Assembly (NCBI RefSeq): GCF_051020985.1
Contig: NC_134999.1
Span: 29,421,160-29,485,159, forward strand
Source: Nomia melanderi
Taxonomy: Eukaryota > Arthropoda > Insecta > Hymenoptera > Halictidae
Length of the DNA: 64,000 bases
Direction of reading: 5' to 3'
Part shown: piece after piece, positions 35,640 to 47,594 of the stretch
Position numbering within the stretch: position 1 is the stretch's first letter
Layout of the letters: the number at the start of each line of letters is the position of its first letter
Translations under genes and position numbers: made by a program
Notes under the pieces: generated by a model
Told to the model about the DNA's origin: nothing
The model's database searches: none
The model's input: only the letters and a program-made list of their open reading frames with translations

Positions 35640-36350
35640 CATCGAAGCTCCGCAGGAAACTGCAAACCAGCAAAAGGAAGACAGCAACCGCGATAGTGTG
35701 AACCGAGCCTAAGGGCAGCTAGAACAGCCGTACACGCAGATGCGTGAAATAATAAAATAATGAAACATAGCGAACCGGGGGTATATATCGGTAATATAAT
35801 AAGTAGTCGGATCGTGTGCGCGACTGTGAAAGGGTAGAGGGGAACGGTTCGGAGGAACCCTCCGCGATTTTACAGTCGTTTTGTACCGATATTACAGCAG
35901 TCCTCTGTTATCTTAAAGACGTAATATCGTAATAACATGCGAGTGTATTTTTTCCCCGGCGAACGAATTCCTTTTCGAGAAATCCGCGCGCCTCTGGCAT
36001 GCGCGAGGGTGGTTCGTTTGTCTCCCGCGGGATTTTTGAAATTACGCATACCCGTGTAATTTGAAACTGCATCGGTACATGTTGCAAAATACTTGAGGCT
36101 TTCTGCGTTTCAGCTCTGTGCTAGAAATTTTATTCCCGGCAGGGCCATGAAAAGATTCGGTTTCGCAGATAAACTTCGCTGTCTTTGGATGCTGGTAAAC
36201 AACAGAAGAGAGAAGTTGCGCTGCTTAGTAACGGGGCACGAATCTTAGCGAAAATTGTTTGCTGCTCGTGTAAGCACCTCGGCTTATGATGTTCCGACAT
36301 GGGAGATAATTTGATTCCATGTGAAATGTAAGACAACAGTGTTACGGTAT
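35640..36350. promoter_or_regulatory. Moderately GC-rich island with duplicated core, copy 2
   Basis: Holds copy 2 of the core element (35779-35822). No recognised protein. The right flank (36350-36560) is G-rich. Confidence 0.3.
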
Positions 36351-36359
36351 TTGTTTTCT

Positions 36360-37140
36360 TCTGGCGGCGGAATGTCGTGTGGATGTGGATCTCTGTTAAT
36401 TGGAATTTGACACTGAAGGATTGGCAGACGTTACTGTTCCTTTTCTAGTGGTTCTGTTAATGTGAAAGTCAATTGATTGGATAATATTCGAATGGATTTG
36501 TTTAGTGTCATTCTTGTAGGATATTGGTATTCGATCATTTTAGTAGGCTTCAACATGGATGAAGATGGATAATACAGTTATAAAAGTGTAAATTAAAATC
36601 TTTCATTTTAATGACTTAGGTTAATAAGTGTCTGTTTTTATTATTTAGTTGAATAATACTTTACAGTGTAATGTATAAAGAAGTGTAAAATTATTGAAAA
36701 TTGCGAATGATTATGTACGGAAATATAGACACCCAGTTTTATGGATTAATTTATCGACATTACAATTTTGAAGAAATGTCTTTACTTTGTTAGATTCGAA
36801 TCATCCTTTTTTAAACATTTTATTATAAAGTACTTATTCGAAATAATTTATTTAAAATAAAAATATATAGAATTACAATTCATGAGTCCAAGTACTTAAA
36901 GATAAACATTGATCTAATACAATTCATAAATTTATCATATAATATATATATATATATATATACGTAATAACACAAAATGTGATTTCATTTAAAACGAACT
37001 ATCAGTTCAAGGAGTAGTTGGAATTGACAGGATTGATTGCCAAAATTTTCTTTAATTACTTCTAATTCATACTAAAAACTCTATTCTGTTATTAATTACA
37101 TCTACAAAATTATAAACATTATTATTAAGAAATAAAATTG
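36360..37140. other. AT-rich DNA with (TA)n
   Basis: G/T-rich then AT-rich; a (TA)n tract lies at 36941-36962. No gene. Confidence 0.45.
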
Positions 37141-37740
37141 TCTTTATCTTCCGAACGCAATGAAAGACAACCGCGATGACAATCAAAAGATCACTAAATC
37201 ATTCAAATGTAAATTCCATGCGTTACCAGTGCCATTATTAAAACTGACGAAATATTCCATTTCCGATGAGAACGTTAATTCCCCTTTCATTAAAAAATAG
37301 TATGTATTCCAGTGAAATAACGCCACGCGTAAATGCAATTCAATTACGTGACAGAAAGTAAACGAAATTCCATTGAGCCGAAAGACAGGAGGAGGGTCAA
37401 ATGGTAAGCCGTCATAAACTTTTCAAACAGCCTTCACAGTACTTACAGAAACTAATACGCGTGTTTCGTTTGAGTTACTGCCCCGCTGCTTCTCCACGGT
37501 TCATACATTTCACGTTTACTCCCCATTCCGTTACTAACTCGGTCATTTAGCGAGCAAGAAAAGGCGGAACGAACGGCGCAACGACGAAAGAAAGGGAGAG
37601 GAGGTCGAAGCAATTAGAGAGAAACAAGAGTGGCGCCGCGTGCCTACCTGAGTGCCTTCGTTCTTTTGCTTCTCGCGTAATGATACTTCCTCCTCTGATC
37701 TCGCTTCAATTTACCGCCGATATCACTCACACATTTATGA
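37140..37740. promoter_or_regulatory. Moderately GC-rich block
   Basis: Non-repetitive, GC-richer than its surroundings, no sustained frame. Candidate conserved non-coding element. Confidence 0.25.
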
Positions 37741-37897
37741 CGAATTCTTGGCTACTTCCTAAATATTCGATAGTTCCTGCATTTCACTTTGATTTGAAAG
37801 TTTAATTTCGGAACTTCAGTATTAGTCGGATTACCTGTTTTTGACTGCTTTGGAAAACCAAATAGATGGATTTTTCACTTAAAAAAATGATATATAG

Positions 37898-38118
37898 TTA
37901 ACATTAAAACTACAAACGGGTTAAAATCACGCATTCCTGATTTCTTCTTTTTGCAACTAGTAAAAAGATAACAGGTATTTTTTCTGAGAAATGATTAAAC
38001 AAATTGATTTAGCAATACGCAAACTGAATTGTAAATCAATCAAAGCTTCAATAGATGCATTCTTGGAATTTCTATAGAGGAATTTTAAAAAGTCATTTTA
38101 ACTGCTTGGTTGTTTTAA
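37898..38118. mobile_element. Family D TTAA MITE, copy D3
   Basis: Left end TTAACATTAAAACTACAAAC, right end ACTGCTTGGTTGTTTTAA. The interior GATTTAGCAATACGCAAACT matches D5 (56857-57081). 221 bases. Confidence 0.75.
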
Positions 38119-39100
38119 TTTTAGACATATATGAAAGAGGAAAAATGCATTCATAGTTCTTCCGAGATTTAGTGAAAAACTTAGTGAAATAACAGTACCT
38201 TAATTTCTAGCAACTCTTCAGGAAATTCCATTTTCTGATCATTTTGCTACTCATTACGTGAATCCTGGCAAGTAGACAGAAACAAAACATTGTGAATGAA
38301 TATGAAATTAAATAAACTATACGACACTCAATCATTTTACATTCAAATTAGGTACTATATTTTTATTATCAATTCTTACGTTCCACAAGAAACGGAGACA
38401 TGTGTAAATTGGGAATTCTTTGTTGCTTTTAGGTAAATTATTAATGACAAAGATACAATTTTTGTTCAAAATTGTATCTATTTCTAAACTAAGTTATTTT
38501 GACAAAGTTTTATTAGTTCTGATTTCGCTTTAAATTACTTCTGGTACATTGATCATTCTTATGATATTGGTAAATAACAGAGAACACAAATTTACTAATT
38601 TCATACACTTTTGTTGCACATAAATATATTCTGGTGCCTAATTTCAATACCAAAGGTCGACCACAAGTTGTAACATATGACAAGAGGTCGCCTGTGCGAC
38701 CGACCATGATCCCCTTGACGCAATTCCTGAGTATCCCTTAAGACAACGATGTTGGCAATGGTTGCTCTTTGTAGAGTACACTTGCGGCTGGCCACAAGAG
38801 GAAGGCTCTGAAAGAAGAAACAGAGAAATCGGCGCAGGTATTGCGGACAGTGCATCATAAATAAAATCTGCGATTTGCCTTTTCTTATTGCTTCGAGTCA
38901 GAAGAACATAATACATCATAAATATACGCGTCGGACAAAGTTTTACATCCTAAAATCTTCATTCCGGTTCTGTATTTCTTTGAGAACCGAAAAATAACCA
39001 TTATAAAACCAATGCAGAGCCGATAGAATATCGATTTTGATGAACCAGAACCAAAACTGATGTAATTTTGAATCGATACCTATGCCTAATAACAGTTATA
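38119..39100. other. AT-rich DNA with one GC-moderate block
   Basis: 38640-38920 is less AT-rich and has short minus-strand frames, one preceded by a TTTCTTCTTTCAG acceptor-like string, but no family or partner exon is recognised. Confidence 0.35.
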
Positions 39101-39121
39101 ACTTTATTATAGTATAGTACA

Positions 39122-39420
39122 GACCCGAAACCGACATGATAACTGTTTGAAGAACCAGAACCAATATCATAACTGTTTGAAGAATCAGAACCAATATCAT
39201 AACTAATTGAAGAACCAGAGCCAATATCACAACTGTTCCAACAACAAAAACCGATATCGTAACTGCTTCAATAACCAAAACCAATACCATAACTGTATCA
39301 ACAACCGAAACCGATATCATAATAGCTTGAAGAACCAGAACCAGTATCATAACTGCTTGAAGAACCAAAACCGATATCATAACTGTTTCAACAACCAAAA
39401 CCAATATCACAACTGTTTTC
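39122..39420. repeat. 30-bp minisatellite, about 10 units
   Basis: Units resemble AACTGTTTGAAGAACCAGAA then CCAATATCAT, with period 30. Because the period is divisible by three, it is open on both strands (plus: NQNQYHNC repeats; minus: VILVLVLQ repeats). Units diverge by a few substitutions and no unit-length shifts were noticed. Confidence 0.9.
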
Positions 39421-39429
39421 ATCCCCTAC

Positions 39430-39940
39430 TACCAACAGAATTACAAGGAAGGGTAAAAGTAGCAGGCAAACGACGAAAGCGAACAGAGGGCTGAAACCAA
39501 AGGGTAAATTCGACGAAAACCAGTAAGAAGGGTCGAAGAACGAAGAAGACGAAGCGACAAAGGAGTAAAAGTGAAAGAAGAAGGTGGAGGAGGCCGAGTT
39601 AAAGGCTCATACACGTGGGCGAGTATGAGCTTGTGTCGCGCGAGTCACCACTCGGTTGCCCAGGGCGTCCTGTCGTCCGTCATCCTGTCCGCCCGTCCGT
39701 ATTTCGTGGGCTAGCACACTGCCAAACGAGTACGCGCGCGCGCGCGCGCGCTTGCACAGGGCCCCATCGTTCCGCCAATCAGGGGCCAACGTGAGCTGCG
39801 TCGCGCGATTTCTGCTCGTTCAAAGTGTCACATACGGGGACGGGCGTATTGTAATTTACTCGCTCATTCTTTCCTATGCCGGTAAATCACGAGCCATCGC
39901 GGGTTTGTTTTAATTGTCCGCTGAGATTAGAGGTGAGTTA
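39430..39940. promoter_or_regulatory. GC-rich island with (CG)n tract
   Basis: Contains an alternating CG run (39733-39751) that can adopt Z-form. Short frames on both strands, none recognised. The right flank is G-rich (39900-39990). Confidence 0.33.
39733..39751. repeat. (CG)n dinucleotide tract
   Basis: About nine uninterrupted CG units; unusual, since CG runs are rare where CpG is methylated. Confidence 0.95.
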
Positions 39941-40304
39941 CGATAGTTGCGTTGACTAACGATCGGGAAAATTAGAGGATGATGCATAAGGGTATTAACC
40001 ATCTATAGGCCCGTGTTACTTTGAAGTCATCAATATACTGAGCTAAATCAGTTTATTTAATTTTTCACCGCAAACTGACTAATGAAACTAAATAATTAAT
40101 CGATTTAAACCTTTATAAACACAGGCGTAAACGTTCAACGTCACTGTAACTTCAAATTTACGAAATATATTCGTTTCAATAAGATTATTAAGACTACTGA
40201 GCATTTTGTTAATTTCTATTTATATAATTGAATTTTGTTATATAATAAATTTTATAGTCACAGTTAGGATTCAACCCTAGTAAACGTTCGGTAGTTCTGG
40301 TGTT

Positions 40305-40504
40305 AACCCTTTGAGGACAAATGTGATATTGACGATATCAAATTTTATTTAAAACAAAAAATTCGAAGAAAGTAATTTTATTATTTAAATGCCCGAAGAT
40401 AAATGTATAGTTTCTTGTGTTCCAGTATTTAAGTGTTTAACATGTAAATCTTCATATGGAAAAGTCTTTAGTATTTCGAAAAGTCCTCTTCCGCAAAAGG
40501 TTAA
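40305..40504. mobile_element. TTAA MITE, short P-like element
   Basis: Left end TTAACCCTTTGAGGACAAAT, right end GTCCTCTTCCGCAAAAGGTTAA-type terminus; 200 bases. The left TTAA is also the right end of a family D-type terminus (GGTAGTTCTGGTG), so two elements abut. Confidence 0.75.
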
Positions 40505-40519
40505 AGATCTCTTCAGTCA

Positions 40520-40960
40520 AGTGCGCGGCGGTTCCTATTGATGAATGCAGTAGGAAATCATCGATATCTAAACATTGATTGGTTAGGTATCCATAGTTGA
40601 TTCAGATTCACGAGTTACGCCTAAGTTGCTCTCTTGCCGACTCATCGGTGATTCTAATATAAATCAAGTTAAGCGTCGACCGTGACATCGATGCAAAGCC
40701 ATTCGCACGTGGCCCCTGGTGCAGCTGTTAAACGATACACGCCTGCGGAATTGTGGGTGGCCACCTTCTGCGTGTGCATCCGCCGATCGTATATCGGCAA
40801 GTACAACTTCGTTCTGCCGGGTATGGAGACGTTATACCCGGTACCTCTTGCGCAAAAACATGTACAGGGTGTTAGTTATTTATTAATCCGCCGAATCACG
40901 CGAAAAGAGAAAATGGCACACAAATAATCGTGCGGCAACTTTACGAAATTTCGCTTTCGT
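40520..40960. promoter_or_regulatory. Moderately GC-rich block
   Basis: An 81-codon plus frame (40682-40927) is present but unrecognised. CAGGGTGTT at about 40863 resembles a common transposon end. No firm assignment. Confidence 0.22.
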
Positions 40961-41162
40961 GAAATAAAACGAATTTTAAATTATAGGACCCATGTATTCT
41001 CCTCTTAGGCGTTTTACAATTTAAGAGGCTACTCGGTGAGACTCGTTGTTTTTATTTTTGTTTTGAATAGTTCGTGAATGGCTTTGAATGTTAAAGTGAT
41101 ATTATTAAATCCTTTTTTCTTAAATATAAGGATGATTATAATTAATGATAAATTGGATAAGG

Positions 41163-41337
41163 TTGTTGTAAATTGAACTAAATAATTGTTACTATTGATT
41201 GTTATAAATTTAACTACATTACAATTAATATTGATTGTTATAAATTAATCTAGATAATCAGTACTATCGATTGTTATAAATTAGACTAGATAATCATTAC
41301 TATTAATTGTTATCAATTAAACTAGATAATCACTAGA
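41163..41337. repeat. About 36-bp tandem repeat, 4-5 diverged units
   Basis: Units resemble ATTGTTATAAATTAAACTAG then ATAATCATTACTATTG. AT-rich, decayed. Confidence 0.75.
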
Positions 41338-41339
41338 CT

Positions 41340-43080
41340 TATAAGGAACCTCTTACATAAATATTCATGTAAAAATAGTCAGCAACTATAATTGAATCAA
41401 TTTCAATTCCTATTACTATTATTGTATTAAACCATAAATTAATTACACGAACTAAAATAATTCTTCTACCACTATTTTCTATACAGAACAACTTATCGGA
41501 AATAGTAAGCAGTATTTTAATGTATGTAAATATCTCGATGAAAATAAGACAGCGGTAAAGCATAAAGGATATTATAAACTGTTAATTAATCTTAAAAAAT
41601 TCTATACTCAATAAAGATTCATATCTATCGGCAATAAATTACTTTTCTATAAAAAATTCTGTTCAAAAGGTAATACAATGTAGTCTTCGTTATTTTTATG
41701 ACACCTCGGTCAATGATGTATTATAGAGTATTTATTTATAAGTTTACGCTGAAGGTACAAAGGAATTGGACGTTGCGTACCAGTGAACTTTGATATATGA
41801 TGAGCAACACATATTTTACGCATTGGAACATAGAAATAATTACAGCGTCGATACGCGATTACCATTTTGCGCAATCTGATATCTAAAGTTCAAATCGACG
41901 CCTTAATGGAAATTATTTGTGCAGGTCATCGATAGAGAGGTATATCGATGGGACGGAAAAATTCGAGTGCACGGCTGAGGATTATTGTAATGGAATTAGC
42001 ATATTAATGGATATTCATTTTTCTGATTGTCCGCGATTTTATTCAACAATATGAGCCAGATATTTCCATACAATATGCAATATCAGTTGATGCGAAAGTC
42101 GTGTTGATATTTGCATAGATGAATAAAAATTTAGATAACCAGGCAATGCACGCTTCTATGCTGAATTTATTTGAAAGTGATTGTTGTCCGATTAGAATTA
42201 CAATAGATAAAACCATATAAGTAACACACAGAACCATTCAGTTTATGTGAAACTCTATGAATTCGTATAATAACTGACTGATTCTAATATAAATTTCATA
42301 TTTTAAGTAGAATAAGAAATGAAAGAATTAAGAATCCGTAAAGAGAAAGGGAAATTTTTTCTCACTTTTTTTAATTAGCGTATTTTTGAATCTAGTCGAA
42401 ATGTGTTTGAAATAGTTTTTGTGCAATTCGAAGCAGAGCTTCATAAAATTTATTAAAAGTGCTAAACTAGTTTTCAAGTAACAAAATAATTATTTTCGTA
42501 ATACTAAATTTTAGTTGCTTTTTATTAGCTATAAAGTAAACTATAAAGTGTAATTTAACTCAATTTTTTATACCCTTTTACTTTGTATGAAAATCTATAA
42601 TTTGCATGTTTTAAAGAGTAAAATCAATCATACCATAGAAGATCAGCCAAGCTGAAAATGATTACAATAAGTATTTCATGAACTTTATCCAATTAAAAAG
42701 TATTAATATACATATTTTATACATTTATTTTCACAAGGTTCGTGAATATATTGCAACATCATTAGTATCGAAAACTGATCAAACATTAGTTACAGCTGAC
42801 TTCATTCAGAAATGTTAATGAATTGCATCATCGTCGATAACAGCCAACACAGTAGTTAACATATTAAGACCACCCAAAAGTCCTCGCATATCTTCTAAAG
42901 AAGCTTCAAACAAATTCCACTTCATTAAATTAAACTTTATCAAACTACATCCATTTATTCAGCAACGTTATACCATTTTCCACAATACACATTAGTTTAC
43001 AACATTCACAACCAACATTACTAACACAAACGCACCACACCTCGACCACAATAAAACCCACTCAAACATAAAAACCAGCA
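41340..43080. other. AT-rich intergenic DNA, C/A-rich at its right end
   Basis: No gene or repeat family recognised. 42901-43080 has 53 C against 7 G and leads into the next island. Confidence 0.45.
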
Positions 43081-43295
43081 ATACTGCCAACACCATCAAA
43101 GACAAGACCACGTGGAAGCCGTCGAAACCGAGCAAATTCAACGAATCCCGAAGGTCTTGCGCTTGAACAAACCGAGGGCGCAGGTCAAAACCCAACAGCC
43201 ACAAAACGATCGTGTCATCGGTATCGCGGAGGAAGAGTAACCCAATCGGTCCGTTCCTCGAGGCACGCGTGTAAAGATATGTATACTGTGGAAAC

Positions 43296-43385
43296 GAAGT
43301 CGAAGAAGCGGAAGAAGCAGAAACAGAAGAAGAAGAAGAAGATGATGAAGAAGAAGAAGTAGAAGAAGAAGAAGAAGAAGCAGAA
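43296..43385. repeat. (GAA)n-rich microsatellite
   Basis: GAA units with GCA, GAT and GTA interruptions; purine on the plus strand. Confidence 0.9.
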
Positions 43386-43480
43386 ATTCCGAAGGAGCAG
43401 AGTAGGGCTGACCAGACGTGTTATCGACGCTCTGCCAACCCCTTAAATCAGTAAAGGTAGAAGAACAGGCCAGGGGGGAT

Positions 43481-43540
43481 GAAGCAGAAGAAGCAGCAGC
43501 AACAGAAGAAGAAGAAGAAGAAGAAGAAGACGAGGAGGAG
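43481..43540. repeat. (GAA/GCA)n microsatellite
   Basis: GAAGCA and CAGCAGCAA followed by a nearly pure GAA run. Confidence 0.9.
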
Positions 43541-44061
43541 GGTATTGGTCCTCCTTTTTCTTTCCCTGATCCCTCGATTTTTTTTCTCGGCCTCTCGTGA
43601 CGAAGAGAGGACATGCGCATGCAGATCACGTCGGTTGTAGCCAAGTGATAGCGTATCTGTGGGCGGCGCGTGCGTGTGGTCCTTCTATGTCCCCTTTAAC
43701 TCTCATCCTTTCCTTCGTCTCTTCCACCATACCCAAGGGAACGCAACGCAACGCGGCACGGCCCGTTCCAGGTCTGTTCCATCTCTTTTTCGCCTTATAC
43801 CTGGCCACCCTCTCCTTCTCCCACCTTCCACGATCCTACCGGTTTACCTCGTCGCCTTTAAATGGGGAAATGACAGACTTAATATGCGATTTAATGCGTG
43901 TCTACCTGATGCTCTGCTTTCCACAACTAGCCCGGGATGCTTCTCACAGATTTTCCTATCCGCGACGCAACGCGACGCTCCCGGCGTCTAATCGACCCCC
44001 GATGATCCTCGGTTGATTCACCGTGGCCGGTGAAAGCGTTTGCGCGAAGAGAAAATTATAA

Positions 44062-44276
44062 TTAACGCTGAAACTACCGAGCAGTTAAATTGAGTTTTTG
44101 ACATTTCTCTATAGAAACTCCGGGAGTGCGTATGTCGAGACTGTAATTGATTTGGTTTGCGTAGTGCTGAATCAGTTTCTTTAATAATTTTTCGGAGAAA
44201 CGTTGTCTTTTTAATGATTGCAAAGGCAGGCGTCGGGAATGAGTCATTTCGAGCTGTCTGGGAGTTTTAGTGTTAA
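44062..44276. mobile_element. Family D TTAA MITE, copy D4
   Basis: Left end TTAACGCTGAAACTACCGAG, right end GTCTGGGAGTTTTAGTGTTAA-type terminus. Intact TTAA on both sides; 215 bases; good reference copy for the family. Confidence 0.85.
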
Positions 44277-44448
44277 ATTTATCGGTGTGTGCTCGTATAA
44301 TATCTCAGAAATTTCTAGAAAACAACGTTATTTATCTACAAAGTTGCAACAATCTCGTTTACAATTCTCTCGTTATAAGCGTGTACACTTGTCCAATAAA
44401 TCTGAAGCAAAATCAGAAACGTGATACAGACTTACCGCGGTACGCAAA

Positions 44449-44693
44449 TTAACCCTTGCGCTGGTAAGACGTACCACACACGTCGAGATGCTTTTGTTCC
44501 AAAAGTGCCAATGACTGTACACATCGATTATTTTGTTGCATTACACATATTAGATTATTTTAAAACATATCACTCAATACCAAATGATTAATAAACAAAG
44601 CTAGTGTACATGCTGTGTAAAATAGGTGAACACAAAATTCTCCATTCAAGATTTTGCGAAATCCCTGAATTAATTTCCAGCACAAAAGGTTAA
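44449..44693. mobile_element. Family S TTAA MITE
   Basis: Left end TTAACCCTTGCGCTGGTAAG, right end TTCCAGCACAAAAGGTTAA, inverted; 245 bases. A matching left terminus (CTTGCGCTGG) appears at the window's right edge near 63950. Confidence 0.8.
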
Positions 44694-45310
44694 CTTCCTC
44701 CTCGAAGCAGTTCAAGCCTGAGTCGGCACGAAATTATGTAAATTCGCGTTGCAATCCGTGGACAATTCTTTTTGTTCTGGATCTGGATCGGAATTCCTTG
44801 AGTTACCAAGTTCGGATCCGACTCCTAGACCTCCGAAAGAGGTGGAAGTCGACCGGTCGTGCGAGATTCTCCTTATCGACGCGAGCTGGCCCGTCTTCGG
44901 CCCGTTCGTGGGCCTGAAATAGCGTCTTCGAGCCCACCTCGAGCCTTCCCAAGCGTCCACCATCGAAAAAGAAACGTAACCCTAGACGTATCGTGGTGTC
45001 ATGTCCCGCGCACCTGGCGGCCTCGTTCTTTGTAACACGATACACGCGTTTCTTCTTCTTGTTTCTCTTCTTCTTCTTGTTCTTCTTCTTCCTCGTCGTC
45101 GTCGTCGTCGTCGTCGTCGTCATCGTCGTCGTCGACGACGTTGACGTCGTCTTCGCTGTAGTTGCATCTTCCCTGTCGTCTTCTTCTACTTCATTGCCGC
45201 GTTCTTCTTCGCTGTCACGCTCGTTTCGTGTTACAGACATGAAGAGTATCGATTGGAATGACGAGAAAAGAGATGTTCAGTGTTAATTAGTCGCTGGGAT
45301 ACGTTCCAAG
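44690..45310. promoter_or_regulatory. GC-rich island with CTT and CGT tracts
   Basis: Contains CTT (45050-45091) and CGT (45092-45139) repeats. Together with 43085-44045 it forms a composite island whose right flank is G-rich (45421-45540: 32 G, 8 C). Confidence 0.33.
45050..45139. repeat. (CTT)n then (CGT)n microsatellite
   Basis: CTT units with TGT interruptions pass directly into about 14 CGT units with one CAT. The acidic, Val-rich and Thr-rich frames are repeat products. Confidence 0.95.
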
Positions 45311-46914
45311 GCGGGTCCCACGGATTTCTGAATCATTTGGAAACTAGCTTGTTCTCTTCACTGATTGATACATCTTTTGATCGTTGTAAAAATAATTGGG
45401 ATGAATGTGTAGTTTGGAATGCAGCGGTTTGGAAGGATGATTTATTTTAATGAGTTCGTTGTTGTTTGATGGTTGTAAAGGAATTATTGGACGTTTGTAG
45501 GGCTTGAATGATAAAGATTATTCTTCATTCTAAAGGTATTATTGGCAATATTTTGTTGTGTTTGTTAAAATTCTAAAATATATGTGTAAATATTGTGAAA
45601 TTTGTTATTTGATTGACTATTTTTACTTATGGATAATAAGTATCGACTTATTATTACTGATTGATTCAGTCATGCAGTTTAATTTTGCAATAGAAGTTTG
45701 ATTTACAATATACAATGTTGCCTCGTTAAATTTATCTTGTAAACACATGCCTTATGAACACTATGTAGTGTTTACCTAGATTATATGAAATGAAGAAAAA
45801 AGTACGCACGAAATTTCAACATAAATAATATATTACTCAATATTTAACTATAGAATTTCTTCGACGTATACCATTGTCAGTCATAATTGTATTATCTATG
45901 CCAATTATTAGTCTGTCATAATTTGTATAGGAGAAAATATCTTAAGTCTATAATATTTACAAGACAGGTATTCATGACACTGAAAAAAGGTGAATTTCTT
46001 TTGCTGAGTCACGTAAAGCAAACGGTTAAATTTAGTCATGGTTCCACTGCATGGTCCGCTGCATTATACTGTACGGTGTAAATCCATTACATCAGACAGA
46101 CGGTACAACGGAACGGCACGCGTATAAAAATATTTTAAAGAAGAATTTATGAAAATAAGACTAATGAATCGATATCGTAAGGTAATATTACTTTCCAGTA
46201 TAATGATAACTGAAAACGAACTACGAAAATTGTAAAGAATTAGCTACTTGTTCAATCACTAAATATTTATAAGTTGCCTGTTCAAAGTTCTATTTTTGCC
46301 TAACAGAAAATGTTTTCGTGTATTTAAAAATGAAGACAATAAACTAGTGCAATATTTCTTGATTTTCAATGATCGATTTTTGATCAAATAATGACCTAAT
46401 AGCCAAAGAATTATAGCCAAAGGATTGAAAATTAATCAGAAAAGTAATAATATTAATTTTAAATTTTAATATTTTTATTCAGACCTACAACGTTATACAT
46501 ATACTACGTCCATCGTTTCTTCACGTCCATCCTATATTCAATAAAATATTACCAACTTCCTTATCCTTTATATTCGTATTTTTTTAAAAATATTGACAGG
46601 TGATTTAAAAAGTGTATATAAACAGATATTATAAAAATGTTTATTTTTGTCTTGCGGTAAAATTACAACAATACTAATTAATGGAATTGACTAGTATTTT
46701 TCAATTCAGTTAACTGTTCCAAAAAAAGAATAATAGTACGATCAAAAACATTAATAAAAGACAGCAGAGAATCAATAAAATAGAAAATTTCTCAACCCAT
46801 TCAAATTCATTTATTTTTCCGGAGAAACTTTATATATCCCCATCGAGAATAATTCACTAAATAGTCTTTCGTGGAAGGTGTCTGGGTGATCGAAGCATCA
46901 GACAAACGACAATT
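45311..46914. other. AT-rich DNA downstream of the bowl-like gene
   Basis: G/T-rich at first, then AT-rich. No gene or repeat family is recognised; lies beyond the predicted 3' end. Confidence 0.45.
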
Positions 46915-47594
46915 TAAAAAATAATATAATAAAAGTTTATTTTACACGTACAAACGAAACACAACGCGCACGTAGGTACACAGTGTAAATGCGGGGGACG
47001 GTCCTCCTTACAAAACTACTCCGGGGATGCCTATACATAAGAAGAAAGTCGAGCGTAACACAATTACAGATCTAACGGACGTGAATCCGGAAATAACACC
47101 ATCGTGACATACAATAATCGTTACATCCTAATATTAACAGTTACAAATACGTACGCGGGGGGTAGGTAAACTACGAATCAGGGCTAGGACGTGTGTCCAA
47201 CAACATCGGCAGCCTCGTTCAACGTCTCAATGCCGGTCACCTCGAATCTCGCAAACTCGGACATAATACCTAATCTCAAAAACAGTTATCGTCCCACGAG
47301 TATCGAACAAAATTCAAAAAAAAAACTTCGTCGACGAGTCCCTTTAATAGACAACACCACCAAGCATCCTTTCCTCGAAGCCTTCGAGTCGAGGGAGGGC
47401 CGAAACTTTCGTTCGCCGCCAAAGGACACCAAGGTCGAGACCCCGAACGAGCAAATAACCGAGAACGAACGACGATCGTTCCATGGCCTCTTCGTGGAGA
47501 AGCGTGATTCGTCGCGCGGGACGGAGCAAGCTGCGCGCCGCCGAATAAAATTTGCTAATACAATGCAGAGATTTCGGCCGGGTTCCACGGGACA
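46915..47594 (-). other. Probable 3' UTR of the bowl-like gene
   Basis: Between the stop codon and about 46915 the sequence is more GC-rich than the AT-rich desert to its left and holds no recognisable mobile element. It contains a minus-strand polyadenylation hexamer (see 46936-46941). Openness of both strands at 47190-47600 reflects GC-rich composition, not a second gene. The 3' boundary is inferred from the hexamer. Confidence 0.55.
46936..46941 (-). terminator. AATAAA polyadenylation signal
   Basis: Plus-strand TTTATT reads AATAAA on the minus strand about 650 bases beyond the stop codon, at the point where the composition drops to AT-rich. It is a plausible cleavage signal for the bowl-like transcript, but single hexamers are common in AT-rich DNA. 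Confidence 0.45.

Larger units (their letters stand above)
43085..44045. promoter_or_regulatory. GC-rich island with two GAA tracts
   Basis: GAA/GCA-type repeats at 43296-43385 and 43481-43540 on the plus strand, then CpG-rich unique sequence. Poly-Ser, poly-Leu and poly-Glu frames are repeat-derived. Confidence 0.35.

Noticed and set aside
38601..38919. Possible exon on the minus strand after an acceptor-like TTTCTTCTTTCAG
   Set aside because: No matching donor-side exon or known protein; two overlapping frames are equally good.
39122..39420. CRISPR-like array
   Set aside because: Units are contiguous 30-base minisatellite repeats without unique spacers, in a eukaryotic genome.
39096..39422. 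108-codon minus frame of Val/Leu/Ile repeats, looking like a membrane segment
   Set aside because: It is the 30-bp minisatellite read on its other strand; the plus strand is equally open.
43138..43644. 168-codon minus frame with poly-Ser and poly-Leu
   Set aside because: Mostly the translation of GAA/GCA microsatellites on the other strand.
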